Part shown: in pieces, positions 39,194 through 54,900 of the stretch | Layout of the letters: each line of letters starts with the position of its first letter | Numbering within the stretch: the stretch's first letter is position 1 | Origin: Rhynchonema sp. JSB1_4 | Taxonomy: Eukaryota; Nematoda; Chromadorea; Monhysterida; Xyalidae | DNA length: 64,000 bases | Assembly: GCA_030248065.1 (NCBI GenBank) | Contig: JASAMV010006777.1 | Coordinates: forward strand, 1-64,000 | Direction: 5' to 3' | Translations under genes and position numbers: made by a program | Notes under the pieces: model-generated | The model's input: only the letters and a program-made list of their open reading frames with translations | Database searches by the model: none | Told to the model about the DNA's origin: nothing

Positions 39194-42162
39194 TCACACT
39201 GGACCAGGTGGCATGCTCCCACTATCACCGGTGTTGTCATACAACGTAGACTTGGACGGCTTTCGCTTCTTTCGCGTTGGCTTGGGCTTTTCGTCTTCTG
39301 GACCACTTGGTTTGCCGAACGGGTTATGATGATCGGGACGTTTCATCGGTGGACGGGGAGGAACGACCGCGTCACTGGGACCTGGCGATGGTTTCTCTGG
39401 AGGTGGGGCCTCTGCTTCATTAGATTGTGATTGGGGGTCTTGATCATCAGGAGGGCTCGATGGCTCTGGTTCAGGTGAAGGAGACGGAGGCGGCGTCCTC
39501 TTTTGCGGAGCCTTGGGTCTGAATGGCTCTTCCAGTTCTGAATCTGGATCCGGCTCCAACTCAGATTTTGGCTCCAGCTTTTCCATTTTAGATAGAGGTG
39601 CGGACGGGGGTGGAGGTGGAGGTAGAGGTACCTGTGGGCTGCGACTTGGTGTGGATGGCTGAAACAGTTTTTGGTCTTTTGTGACCATAAATGATGGCCC
39701 AAGATCAAACAAACGGTACCTTAGGAAACAAACCTTAGGTTTGGTATCATATCGTTGTGGATTCTCCACCAGCAGACATCGCACGCCACATGTTACGAAT
39801 ATGATTAAGGTGATAAATTCGATCAGACAGATGAAGCTGCATCCGACGAACAAGCCCAACTGCCCTCCTATGTCGCATATCATTTGCACTACCTGCAACA
39901 AATCTTAGTTTCCTCCCCCAGTTGTATACCTGAATGAACACGTGTTCAAAGTTTTCGTAATTATCCAACCCCGTAGGATCCCGATTGTCCCACCACATGG
40001 TAATTCATTCGTTCTTGATAGACTTCAATGCGAAGCGTGTTGTCGTTGTACCTGTTCGTTTAAGCCAAAAGTTTACTCTTGCACTCTTTTAGAAATAAGA
40101 TGTCTTCTTACCATTCTTGACATTTCTCAGTGTCTGTAGGGGGTGCAGCGGAATTGTCATAGAAGTCAGACCCGCCACCAGCAATAAACGGCCCTGAAGG
40201 TTGTGTGTACGTGCCTTCTGTCCACGTAGAGCTATATTCCGTGGCATTGTACTGCCAATGGTGCCTTTTCAAGGTGTTGTTGTAGCAGTCGACTGGCTGC
40301 AAAAAGAATCAAAATTTATTTGTGGTATGAATTTGTATAAGGCTGAAGACTCAAGCGATGTAGTTTTCCGCCGGCCATCTCGTAATAGAAGATGATGCTT
40401 CGAACGCAATGTGCATGCACGGTGGTGGACATGAGCATTGTTCTAGTCCGTTGAATGTGTTGTGCATTTCGAATATACATATCACTGAAAATATTTGAGC
40501 ACAAATACTCCTGCTTGTCAGCGCAAGGACATACTTCTCGTTTTACGTTATTTACGAAACGAAAGTTGGTGGAACATACTTCTGTCTCTGACAATTGTGA
40601 TATTTACACCACTCGAGCAAGGAGTAACACCAGCGGCCGGTGCAGCAAGATTGGGATCATAGCAACCACAGTTTGCGATGATGGCGTCTTGTAGGCATGA
40701 TTTTAGGCACCCGTCAACGCTGTAGTTGCCTTTGTAGTAGTGCACATGCCGGGCCGTATCACTGTCACAATCACCGAACGGAGGGCTAAGCCGATCGGTA
40801 CGTAACTGAATAGAAAGTACCTGTCACAGCAATAGAACTGGGTGACAAACTTTCCGAGGTTATTTTGACAAATTACGCCACAGGTTCTACTACCGTAGTA
40901 TTATTTATCTGTGTCGTTATTTGTCCGTTTGCGCTATTTATCGCTCACATATTTGTAACCGAATCCGGTGGTGAACCCTGGAGCTGCATTGTATCCTTTG
41001 GTTTGCAGGAACGGCGTCCCACCCGCTGGATGAATTGCAATACGAAAACCAGTTGCTGGCGATGTTGACGGATAAAGTTCTTGGTCAGCTTTCAGTAGCA
41101 GTTGGAGGCCTGAAAATTATTGGGCTTCAAACATTTAGTAGTGTTTTCTAGTTCTGCACTTTAAGTGAAACTTCAAAATCAAGATTTTACGTACCATACA
41201 CTGGTCCAGATCGCTCAACACTATATATGCCTTCTGGATTAAACGTGAAGCAGTACCCGTAAGCAGGATGAAAGTATTGTGTCAACTGGCTGAAAATGAC
41301 CCCAACAATGGCTTCACCGAAACTAACGAAGATACACTACTTTAACCAACTCGATCCTGCACATTTTCACATTATATGTGCATTGCATGATGACTTCCTT
41401 GGGTTCGAAAGAAAACTGTGAGAAATTCCCAGCTGATTCCATATTGTACATCAGGTACTGATTCCATACATCCACCACGCGCATGATGTCGACCTACAAT
41501 GATAAAAAAATTTCAGATCAGAAAAAACATGAATAACTATTGCTTCGTGCCTCTCTGTCCATCGTGCTGTCGTGCACGATTCCGTAGTCAGCCAGATTTT
41601 GTAGCTCCTGTGTTGGTACCGCGTTGCCATAACCAGCTGCTCGGGCCAATTCGCTGTGGGCGATCTGCACGAGTAATGAAATATATGAGACAAGAACGGT
41701 AATCACAACCTAAGAAAAAAAGCTTACGATGTCTTCTAGTTTCATTTCTCCAACATTGCCTGAGGTGTACTGCTGATTACGACCTTCCAGCTTACCGATG
41801 TGAAAAGGACTGAGATTGCACACGGTAACTGATGGAAACTTGACACGCTCGAATTTCAGCTGAACAAAAAGCTTCGGTGGATCTTTGTTGAACGCAATCA
41901 GGCCTAACTCTGGTCTCAAGCAAAATCAAACCTGCAAATTGGTGTCCATTGGAAATGAGAAGAACTTGAGGAATATCATGACCAGGAAATAGATCAAAAA
42001 GCCAGCTGCTGTCAGTGTGATGATCACCCAAAACAAGCGCCAAATTTTTGACGGGGATGCCCCAATCAAGGGAATGCCACCACAAGAAGTCCACGTGCAG
42101 AATTCGGCTAATTTATCAGGCACATTCTCACACCCTTTGCACAAGACAGTTTTCCCGACCAT
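39194..42162 (-). CDS. DEG/ENaC-family sodium channel subunit (tandem copy 2), 706 aa
   Basis: Exons: 41,932-42,162; 41,728-41,859; 41,551-41,664; 41,351-41,493; 41,195-41,289; 40,949-41,109; 40,580-40,805; 40,357-40,484; 40,112-40,296; 39,970-40,051; 39,734-39,892; 39,194-39,658. The first eleven have exactly the lengths seen in copy 1, and the total of 2,121 nt is in frame. The layout is the same as copy 1: SCGG at 26-29, TM1 about 41-66, FPSVTVCNLSPF, CLKSCLQDAII/CGCYDPN, TM2 with GCS, then a 154-residue Pro/acidic tail ending GSMPPGPV as in copy 1, with one clear PFGKPSGPEDEKPKP module. Two introns start with GC instead of GT: exon 3 (GAGAG|GCACG) and exon 8 (ACATC|GCTTGA). Both are weak donors, so expression or splicing efficiency is uncertain although no stop interrupts the frame. 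The ATG at 42,162 was chosen over one four codons upstream by paralogy. Confidence 0.87.
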
Positions 42163-43836
42163 TATTTGATGCACGGTCTTGAACTGCAGAGTATATAAGG
42201 TACTCGATTAGCTAATTATGTTCTACGATCAGTTTATGTCAGTGCAACAAACACGCGATTTTGTGACAGTATTCATTATCTAAACCATAATATTCAGTGA
42301 GGCTAAAAGGAACGCTTTTGACTGCACTTTTGCGCTTGTTCAGACACCTAGACCACAATTGCTAACCTGCCAAAAAATCCGTAAAAAATTGTATCGATTT
42401 GTTCTTTCTGACGTTCCATGATGTTTCTGACGCATGAGCGGGGCGAACAGATCTCCTCACTCAGACATGCACGAACAAGTGCAGCAGCTGAGCATTCTAT
42501 GCTGCACCTGAAGAGTGTTCAGCCCTCTAGTGGAGCCAGGAGAGCCTCAGGGGGCTCTAGGGCCCCTTTGGTCAAAGTGGGTTCTAAACGGGCGTACCTA
42601 CCGTTTCTGAAGGAAGAAAGGAGAAAGGAACCCCCAGATCGCTGGATTTTTACCTTAATACACCTCAAAGGTAAAAAGCGCGTGCTTCACGCGTTAGATT
42701 CACTCATTTTCCAAGACGCTTGGCTGTCGGTCGTGCAAACGAAGGCTAAAAATAGGCTACAGCGCATCACATTTTTGCGGTATTTGGCGCAAATCCACAG
42801 ATATCTAAGGAAGCACCAGATAAACATGGCTTTTCATACCTGAGACAAACACTAGATAAAAATGACTTTTGGATTTGGCCAAAGGCCAGCTGCAGCCGGT
42901 GCAGCAACCATCTACATAGTTCAACTGAGAAGGTTAAATTTTTGGAAAATTGTTAATGCTGCAATACGTCGATTTCCGGTGTTTTTCACGGAAAACTTTC
43001 CGCATGGTACCTGTTGAACATGTTCAGTATGTGAATGTGAGGCGCGTGTGGGCATGTGTGCTGTGTATTACCGTATGACACATACAGTATAAGTACAATA
43101 GCACACAGCGTGCGTGCGGTGTACCGTGTATATGATGGCATTAGTGACAGGGTGATTGCCGAGTAGGCGTATGACCATGTGGACATATTACTGAAGTATA
43201 GTACTAATGTTCTTTGAATGATTGTTGACGTTCATTATGGTCAAAAAACAGCATAGATTTGAATTATCATAAACTCTATTTCTTCCCCATGATGCAACGT
43301 ACTGGGAACACCAAGCTTTCGGCAAAATAAATCAACCAGCAGTAGCTGAAAATGCACGTCGGACCTCACTTATTGATTTCGATTTTTTTGCTAACCTTTT
43401 ATCTAAATAAGCTTTTGCTGAAGATGTGCCCAGAACAATTGATACACACCCTCCGTGATAGACTCACAACTGTGCCCAAATGCGAATCCGGAATGCTGCT
43501 CGCTTCCAAATGGTTGAAATACAAAAAATTTTTACGTGATTGTACTCAATGATTGCGACGATGAGTTCAACAGCGTGTTTATTTCTTCCGTTCAGGGTTC
43601 TTGTCATTTTTTTGTTATACTCTTATATTGATTGAGCCTGAAATGAGCCAATACACTTTGGCAAATGAATCAATAGTAGACCAGCAGAATTTCAACAGCC
43701 CAGTAATGAGCCAGTGGCTTATTTGAAAAGCCTTGCTTCCATCACGAGGCGGATAACATCAGTAAAACCTTGAATGTTGTGAAAGAAAGTCGGTGAGATA
43801 AGACCAAAGAAAAAACCAAGCACCAAAGACGTTTGT
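42163..43836. other. Intergenic region between tandem DEG/ENaC copies 2 and 3
   Basis: The region contains the hAT-like element at about 42,524-42,905 and otherwise no recognisable feature. Any promoter of copy 2 lies just above 42,162; GTATATAAGG at about 42,191 is a possible TATA-like sequence. Confidence 0.45.
42524..42905. mobile_element. hAT-like non-autonomous element, nearly complete copy
   Basis: The left part (AGTGGAGCCAGGAGAGCCTC, then TACCGTTTCTGAAGGAAGAA) matches the repeat at 21,190-21,345. The right part (AAAAATGACTTTTGGATTTGG and GGCCAAAGGCC) matches the ends at 17,655 and 19,915. The ~380-bp length and two different recognisable ends suggest one short non-autonomous unit. The terminal bases are degraded. 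A 141-codon open frame through it is a by-product. Confidence 0.5.
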
Positions 43837-46800
43837 CTAATATGACGCGACACTTGGAGGAGGACCTTCGTTATCACTATGCTCATATAATTTGGACGGA
43901 GTACGCGCAAGCCGCTTGCGATTCTCGTTATCAGGTCCCCGCGGCCTTAACGGGCTATAATCGTCGGGGCGCTCCATTGGGGGACTTGGTGGTGGGTCCA
44001 CCATGGCACCCCGCGGCCTGAAAGGCGCTTCAGGCTGAGACTCAGGCTCTGGTTCAGGCATGGACTCCAGCTTCTTAGGCTTCTTCAACGACTTCATTGA
44101 CCGTTCATAATTCTTCTTCGGTTTTGTAATCGGCACGAACGGAAGAGGTGAATCCACCGATTCAGGTTCGGGGCTTGAATTTGGCTCGGGCGTTGGTGGC
44201 TGAAATTAAACGTGAGATTTATTTTCTGACTCAAGCAATATTATTTCCCCATAAGATTAAACAACAGGGTACAAACTTTAGGCTTCGGCTTGTATCGTCT
44301 CGGATTCTCCACCAGCAAACACCTAACGCCGCAAGTTATGAACACAATCAACGCAATGAACTCGATCAGGCAAATGAAACTGCATCCAACGAACAGACCC
44401 AGTTGGCCGCCCATGTCGCATGTCATTTGTACGAACTGAAAGCATTAAAATAATCGCTTGACGGTGGCATGGTTTTTTTGTGATCCAGCTAATTTTGATG
44501 CACAGACCCCATAGGAGCCAGATTGCCCCACCACGTGGTAATTCATTCGCTCTTGATACACTTCAATTCGCAACGTGTTGTGATTGTACCTGAAGATTTA
44601 CTATGCTGCTGTTACATCATTTAACCGTTTCTTATGCGGAACCAACGTAACCGCTCGCAGTGCCCCGCTCACCATTGTTGACATTCAGCTGTGTCCGTCG
44701 CAGGTGCGGCGCTGTGATCGTAAAAGTCTGATCCTGCGCCAGCAACGAACGGTCCCGATGGCATGGTGTACGTTCCTTCAGTCCACGTTGCGCTATACGC
44801 AGATGCATTATATTGCCAGTGACGTTTCTTCAGAGTGTTGTTGTAGCAATCGACAGGCTGGGGACGGTTGGACAAGTAACATGATATTTGAACTTTACAT
44901 AAAATGCAACTTGCTCGTCATTTACTTACAATGTAGTTCTGCGCTGGCCACTTGGTTGTCGATGGCGAAGCCTCAAATGCGATGTGAACACAGGGTGGGG
45001 GACAGTCGCACTGCGTCAACGTGTTGAACGTATTATGGATGTTGAAGACACATATCACTGAAAATAATAAACTTGCAAAATGGTGTGAGTTGTGACCAAA
45101 TCGATATTCGTTTCACTCAGTCAACATGCACAGCAGTATCTGCAAGAACAGTATGATTGGGACGTAACTCACTTCTGTCCCTAACAACAGTGATATCCGC
45201 ACTGCTCGAGCACGGTGTCCCACCAGTCGTGGGAGTGGCCAGGTTGGGGTCAAAACAACCACATTTCTCGACAATAGAGTCTTGCAAACAGGACTTGAGA
45301 CATCCGTCCACACTGTACTCCCCATTGTAATAGTGCGTATACTTGGTGGTGTCGTTGTCACAGTCGCCAAACGGTGGGTTAAGACGGTCGGTTCTCAGCT
45401 GAAAATGAATAACTCTCTGCTTATGAGTTGCAAGTATATTCTTTGTTTGCTTATCCTGTGTGGCTCTGATCATCCACAAACACGCTTACATATCTGTATC
45501 CGAACGCAGTGGTGAAGCCAGGGGCCGCATTGTACCCTTTCGATCGCAAGAACGGTGCCGCACCGGATGGATGCATTGCGACGCGGAATCCAGTGACCGG
45601 CATTGCTGACGAGTACGCGTCGTGGTCGGCTTTCAGTAGCAGTTGCAGCCCTGGCCAATTTATTCGGCTCAGGAAGGTTCGTTGCTAATTTTTACCCTTG
45701 TGCGCGTATTTTTCCGATGGAAGTGAGACCAACCGTATACGGGTCCGGACCTTTCCACTTCGTAAATGCCCTCGGGATTGAACGTGAAGCAGTAACCATA
45801 AGCAGGATGAAAAGACTGCGTAAAGTGCCTGAAAACCGGCTTTTTGCGTTTTTAACAAGGTTAGCTTAGATCTTGTAGCTTTGGGAATCAACCAACTGCA
45901 GTCCGCATGATTTCACGTTGTACGTGCATCGCATTATGATGTCGCTCGCATCAAAGGCAAACTCGGAAAAATTTCCCGTCGACTGTAGATCATACGCCAA
46001 GTATTGATTCCAAGTGTCAACCACACGCATGATGTCAACCTAAAACTGGCTTATTTTTGCACAAGAACAGCGTTGCTTTCACTCGCTACCTCTCTGTCTG
46101 TCGTCGTATCGTGGACAATACCGTAGTTCGCCAGGTTGGCCTGCACCTGCGCCGACGCCGCTGTTCCGTAGCCGACTTTACGAGCCTCTTCATGATGAGC
46201 AAGCTGTAACTATGAAATGACTGTGAATTGCAAAAAAAATGAGGGGGGTGAGACATTCTATCATGGCTGATGCGCCTGCAAAAAAAGCGAAAAAATTTCC
46301 CGAGTGCGCCCAAGGTCATGTTTTATGTGGTATCTGACAATCAGCAATTCTAAACTACGACTGAATGAAAATGACTTTTCAAAATGAAACCAGCACGGGA
46401 TAAAAATACCGGGGACAAAATCTGGATTCGCCAAGGCAGATAACAACCAAAGCCTTACAATGTCTTCCAATTTCATTTCCCCGACGTTTCCAGGCACGTA
46501 CGGCAGATTGCGTGCTTCAAGTTTTCCAATGTGAAATGGACTCAGATTGCAGATGGTGATGGACGGAAATTTCACGCGTTCGAATTTCAACTAAAAAAAT
46601 CGTTTTTTTAATTTCTGCTAGTTTTCGTTTTTTTTGTTTTTTGCTTCTGTCAAAGAAACCAGAAACGATTGCACGCGTTCTTTGTCATTGGTTTGAACTT
46701 TGAAATACAGCCTCTGCTGTGGTAATCAGCTGAGAATAAATGGAAGCACTCTTTTGATTTACTGGAAAAGCTGATGAAATTACTTCTCGACCTGCAAATT

Positions 46801-47022
46801 TGTATCCATTGGAAACGAGAAGAACTTGATGAAGATCATGATCACGAAATAGATCAAGAATATTGCCGCGATGATGGTGACAATTGACCAGAAGATTCGC
46901 CAGGGTTTGGTCGGAGCCGATCCGATCGATGCGATGCCTCCGCACGAAGTCCACGTGCAAAACTCGGCCAGTTTGTCGGGCACATTCTCGCAGCCTTTGC
47001 ACAAAATGTTCTTGCTGACCAT
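43837..47022 (-). CDS. DEG/ENaC-family sodium channel subunit (tandem copy 3), 672 aa
   Basis: Exons: 46,792-47,022; 46,459-46,590; 46,090-46,203; 45,897-46,039; 45,734-45,828; 45,490-45,650; 45,173-45,398; 44,930-45,057; 44,673-44,857; 44,508-44,589; 44,277-44,435; 43,837-44,199. All eleven core exon lengths equal those of copies 1 and 2; the total of 2,019 nt is in frame. This is the most diverged of the trio (for example LAHHEEARKVGYG where the others have IAHSE, and CGLQ at the end of exon 4), yet it keeps SCGG at 26-29, the FPSITICNLSPF signature, the Cys-rich CLKSCLQDSIVEKCGC block and TM2 GCS. The 120-residue tail has only one RPDDYSPLRPRG module. All introns are GT-AG. Intron 2 carries a fragment of the hAT-like repeat (about 46,360-46,445). 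Confidence 0.92.
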
Positions 47023-48183
47023 CGCTGAATTTGTATGCGTTATTGGAGCTTGTCAGCCAAAGATTGGACACAACGAGTTGCTCTTCTTTTGCGAATCGCG
47101 GTCTGAAATCTCAAATCCAGCGAGTGGTTGACTAAACATCCACAATCAATTCGCATTTAGGAGAAAATAAGTCGCCTTTTGTGACATCACAGCGCTCAAT
47201 GTACCCATACGGTACGATACACATACTGTATGTCACAGCTCCAAGAATCCTAGCTGCCAACTCAACCGATGCTAATCAGCTCAAACGAGATCGATGTTTC
47301 CTGGATGCCCGAGGTTTGTATAGGTTCGTTTGGTATAGTCCACCCATCAGCTCATGTCACTTTGTGAAGCTGCTAGCCGACTGGTTCCCTTCCTCCACGT
47401 CCTAATGAAAGAGAAACTAAGTTTCCAAAAAAATTATTTTTGCTCCTAAATTGTGTTTTTTGTGAAATCGACGTGTTTTATCCATCTTAACTTAATTTAA
47501 TTTTAAATTTGATCGAATTCAATCTTTTTCGACACATTTCATCATTTTTTTACAAAATCGGTCACACTAAATTTCTCTTTCATTAGAACGTGGAGGAAGG
47601 GAACAAACCAGCCAGCAGCACCACAAAGTGACATGAGCCGGTGGACGGACTATACATACCACGTGCCTGTGAACAATGACAGCCAACATTTGTGAGAAAA
47701 TCAATGGCAATTTAAAACACTCGCTGCCACATCTCGGTCATCTGGTTGTTGGGTTCTCCAGGCAGATTCTGCACCGGATTCACACCCGCAAACATCCATC
47801 CATTTTCTGTGACGGGATTTCCGTTACGTTGAATATTTTGAAGCATGTTGACGTTTGAGGGTGTCTCTTGATTACTTAACCATGATGGCCACGTGCAGTT
47901 CAATTGTTGTGCATAAAGTGGTGATGGTTAAATTGTAAGATGTGGAAACAGCGAGTATTACCTGCGCTGTAGCTCTCAAGAGTGACAAAAAACAAGAGCT
48001 TTTTCATTCATTTGCAATGTGGTGTGAAATGTGACAGGCACAAGTATGAATCGATATCTAACAACTTTGACGATGGGAGAAAAGGCTGCGAAACACGTGA
48101 CCAAATCGATAAATATAAAATTTTAGTACGATGTACAGTAAGTGGAAAAGAGCATTTTCTTGTTTTCGATCTCCTCTTGCGCA
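47023..48183. other. Intergenic region with one foldback and an unassigned exon-like frame
   Basis: Besides the foldback at 47,334-47,654, a minus-strand frame at 47,712-47,903 encodes a protein-like stretch (WMFAGVNPVQNLPGEPNNQM, ending in a stop). It might be an alternative last exon of the gene at 48.2 kb, but I see no clear acceptor. Nothing else was found. Confidence 0.35.
47334..47654. mobile_element. Foldback element with ~80-bp arms, 321 bp
   Basis: TATAGTCC, then CAGCTCATGTCACTTTGTG and TTCCCTTCCTCCACGT on the left, are mirrored on the right up to GGACTATA at 47,654. The arms end in TTTCATTAG-type sequence around a ~170-bp AT-rich centre. TA-flanked ends suggest a Tc1/mariner-like MITE (inference). 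Confidence 0.88.
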
Positions 48184-51613
<3,430 letters not shown>

Positions 51614-51910
51614 TTTAATTGGAGGCTTTTCAAAGAATTAAGTCAGAAAATATCTGTCTTATCAAAATTTTCCAGAAAAACGACAAAACAAGACCAAATA
51701 ACGATCACCCATATTGCCGTTCAGGCGTGCTCTAATTTGGGTCAATGCGTCCGTCCGTTACCTCCATGACCAGCTAATTGGTATCGAGCATAGGCAGTCA
51801 AGCGCAGAGAACACGTGAAGAAGAAAATTCGTAGTCAAGGAGAGAAAATATGACACAGACAGCTAAAAGGCGGTATATTGTTTTTGTCAAGTCGAACAAA
51901 AAATAATTAT

Positions 51911-54900
51911 TCAACCGTGCAGAAACCCGCTCGAGCAACCCAGCGGTTGGCGGGGTAGGGGAATACCCAGGGCGGGTCGGCGATCTTCGAGCCCAATTAT
52001 CTGCGCAACAGAAAACCATGATTTTGCTTCGTGGCTTGAACGGAAATCTTTCGAGTTAACCCCACCTGATAAGCCAACCACAGATTCACCAACAAAGTGG
52101 CGGTGACGTAGATCCAGAGGAACACGCGATCGATAACGAGACCGACCATTGACCATTCCTCGGCCAGCTGAAGGAAGGATGGCTAAGCTGGCTGATGTTT
52201 CACTGCACGTAGAGCTAAAGGGTGTGTGTGTGCGTGTGTGTGTGTGGGGGTGTACCATTTCAATGCTTAGGGCAACAAGCAGCACAGAAAATTATGGCCG
52301 AACATTTCATTCACAAAACCAGCATGGCCTCAGTCCGAAAACAGCTGTCAAAAAATAATAAACTTCACTAACCTGCCGCCTTTCCACTTTCTGCGCATAC
52401 ACATCACTCAAATAACGGACACAGTAGAGCATTCGATGCAATATCTCCAGTCGGACGTCATTCTGCGAACGCACCAATCGTGTGATCGGATCACCAAGTC
52501 GACGATGTTGGGCGACCACGTCATGCACACCCATCACTGATGCTAAAAGAAAATGTTATTGTTGTTTTTTTGATGTTCCAAAAACATCTTATTCCGAAAA
52601 ATATCGCGCTGCCTGGCCGCATGAGGGCATGGTTGATGATAGGGTGTCTGACAACAAAGGGTTGCTGCTTCAGAAATATTTTGCGGTCAGCGTAAGACCA
52701 TAAGAGAAGGAATTGTGCGAAACAATAAAATCCGGATGGAGCACAACGAAAAAACTTAGTGATGCAAAATTCATAACATTTGTAACTAATGTGCATCTAT
52801 GTGGGTATGTATGTCTTTACGGAACATGCGTGCTTCGTGACACATCAGCCAATCAGGCAGGAATGCGTTGGAGTAGTGATCGGATCAAACTACTGGTTCT
52901 CAGTTCTCAAATTTGCAGTTATGTAAGTTCGACCTGCGTGAAAGTTGTGATTGATGAAAAGCTGATCCCTGGGCAGACAAATAAAACCGATTTTACGCTG
53001 GTCAAGCCACCCATTTGCAACTACAACATCGCCTGCAGAGTGTTACCCACCAGCGCGCAACGTGCATCTGGGCTGGGCTTCATCCGTCTTTGGTGGTGTG
53101 GCAGTGCCCGTACTCAGCGGGTGAATGGGTAAACCAGGACCACTGCTGCTGGTGTCATCATCGCAAGTGAGTTTGCTTCCAAACACACTTGATCCGAAGC
53201 TGCTGGTTCGGCTGAAATCAAGATTCTGTCACGTCACCAGAGGGTTCTAACGTACAGCATGCGGTCACCAATTATTACGGTGATGTGGTGTATTCTCGAA
53301 CAGGCGACGTTCTTGGTGCGTCGCCGCCCGTCTGTGACAACAGGACGAAATGGGAAAACTTCGCCGCTTTTTAATATGACACGATCCACTGTCTTTATGA
53401 TGACTCTCGTTGTGGTATGGACTCTGTGGTGTCCTTTTTGGTTCATAATCGCCCGTCAATACCCCGTGGGTGGGTGCACTTTAGCAAACCAGGGCTTGAC
53501 CAAAAATGCCAGGTCGAGATGTCACCATAACGAGGATCGACTGTGAGAAAGATACTTTATATTTTTTCATCAGAATTTAATCAAAAACCTCACAATCGAT
53601 CGCCGAACGAACTAAACGCTGTGGTCTTTCGCGACGACATCGGAGTTGTCACGCCAGAGTGGAAATACATTGCTGGCGGCGCCGCGCTCCGTCCAAATTT
53701 TCTGAGACAAAAATTTTTTAAAAATACAGCTTGATTTGCTTATAAAAGCAAAAAAATTCTGTCTTTTCACCTGGAAGCGGGTCTTTTGTCATAATCAATG
53801 CGTATTTTCGGATTTTGCACTCCGACGAATTTTCCGATTTTCTCCAAAATCAACCAGCGCACACATTTCGACACGCGACGATGCTTGGCGTATTCGCGAA
53901 TGCCCAGTGTAAGTACGGTAACACATATGGTGGTCGACACGGAGAACATACTGTATGTTAGGCGCGGTACGGTAATCAATCGGTTACTGTGGGTCTTATG
54001 GAACTTACTGTAGTATCGAAGACTCCAACCTGAACAGAATGTATTTGCCCATTATTGGGAAGCCGGACGAGGTTGCTGGCATCATGTTGACCAAAACCTT
54101 TGATTTTTCTAAGAAAATACTTTTTATTCGAGAAAACCAAATTTTTTAAAAATAATCCATTTCCATACCTGAAAAAACACACATAACGAAACGAACACGC
54201 TAATGGACAACATCATGCGTTGTTTGGTGTCAGTAGGCAGGATATAGGCCAAGATCGGCATTCCCCCTGAAATATGAAGTAAAGTCTGTCTTCAGACTAA
54301 GACGTCCGATTCAGACAAGGACCTACCCATCAGACCACATGGAAACATCATGTTTGCGCTGTAGAACAACGGTAAACGGCGAAGATGGAAATCGAATGTG
54401 ATGTCGACATATTTCTGCAACATAAAAGTCAACGTTTGATCGAGCAGAAAATACCAGTCACGCAAGAACGCTATTTTGGTCATTATCAACAATGGGTGGA
54501 ATTTTCGAAACGGTGTAAAGGTCAGTTGGGCGTAAAGGTCGGTGTAAAGTTCGGTCGAAAGCTCGGTCGGCGTAGCTCGGTGTAAACGTGAAACAGTGCC
54601 TGTTATTAACGAGGAATGTTTCAAGTTTACACCGAGGTCTATCACACTGAGCTGTCGACCGAGCTTTCCACCGACCATTACACCCAACTGACCTTTACAC
54701 CGTTTCGAAAATATCACCCAATGCTTCTTCTTCTCCATGTGTGAATCTTGCTTTTGATTTTTTATCTTGGTCAGCATTATACTGTTTTATTTCTCTTCCA
54801 GATGTGCATTTTTGTTTGTTTGAGACATTCGTTACATTAATTGGGCTGATTTCTGAAGTTTTGAGCTGTAAGCTTCCAGGAGCTTTCGAACTTCCGGACT

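Noticed and set aside
42418..42843. 141-codon plus-strand frame
   Set aside because: It spans a hAT-like non-autonomous repeat whose other copies do not keep the frame.
54292..54777. 161-codon minus-strand frame as a separate gene
   Set aside because: Its end is receptor exon 8 and the rest is intron containing the arm of a foldback element.
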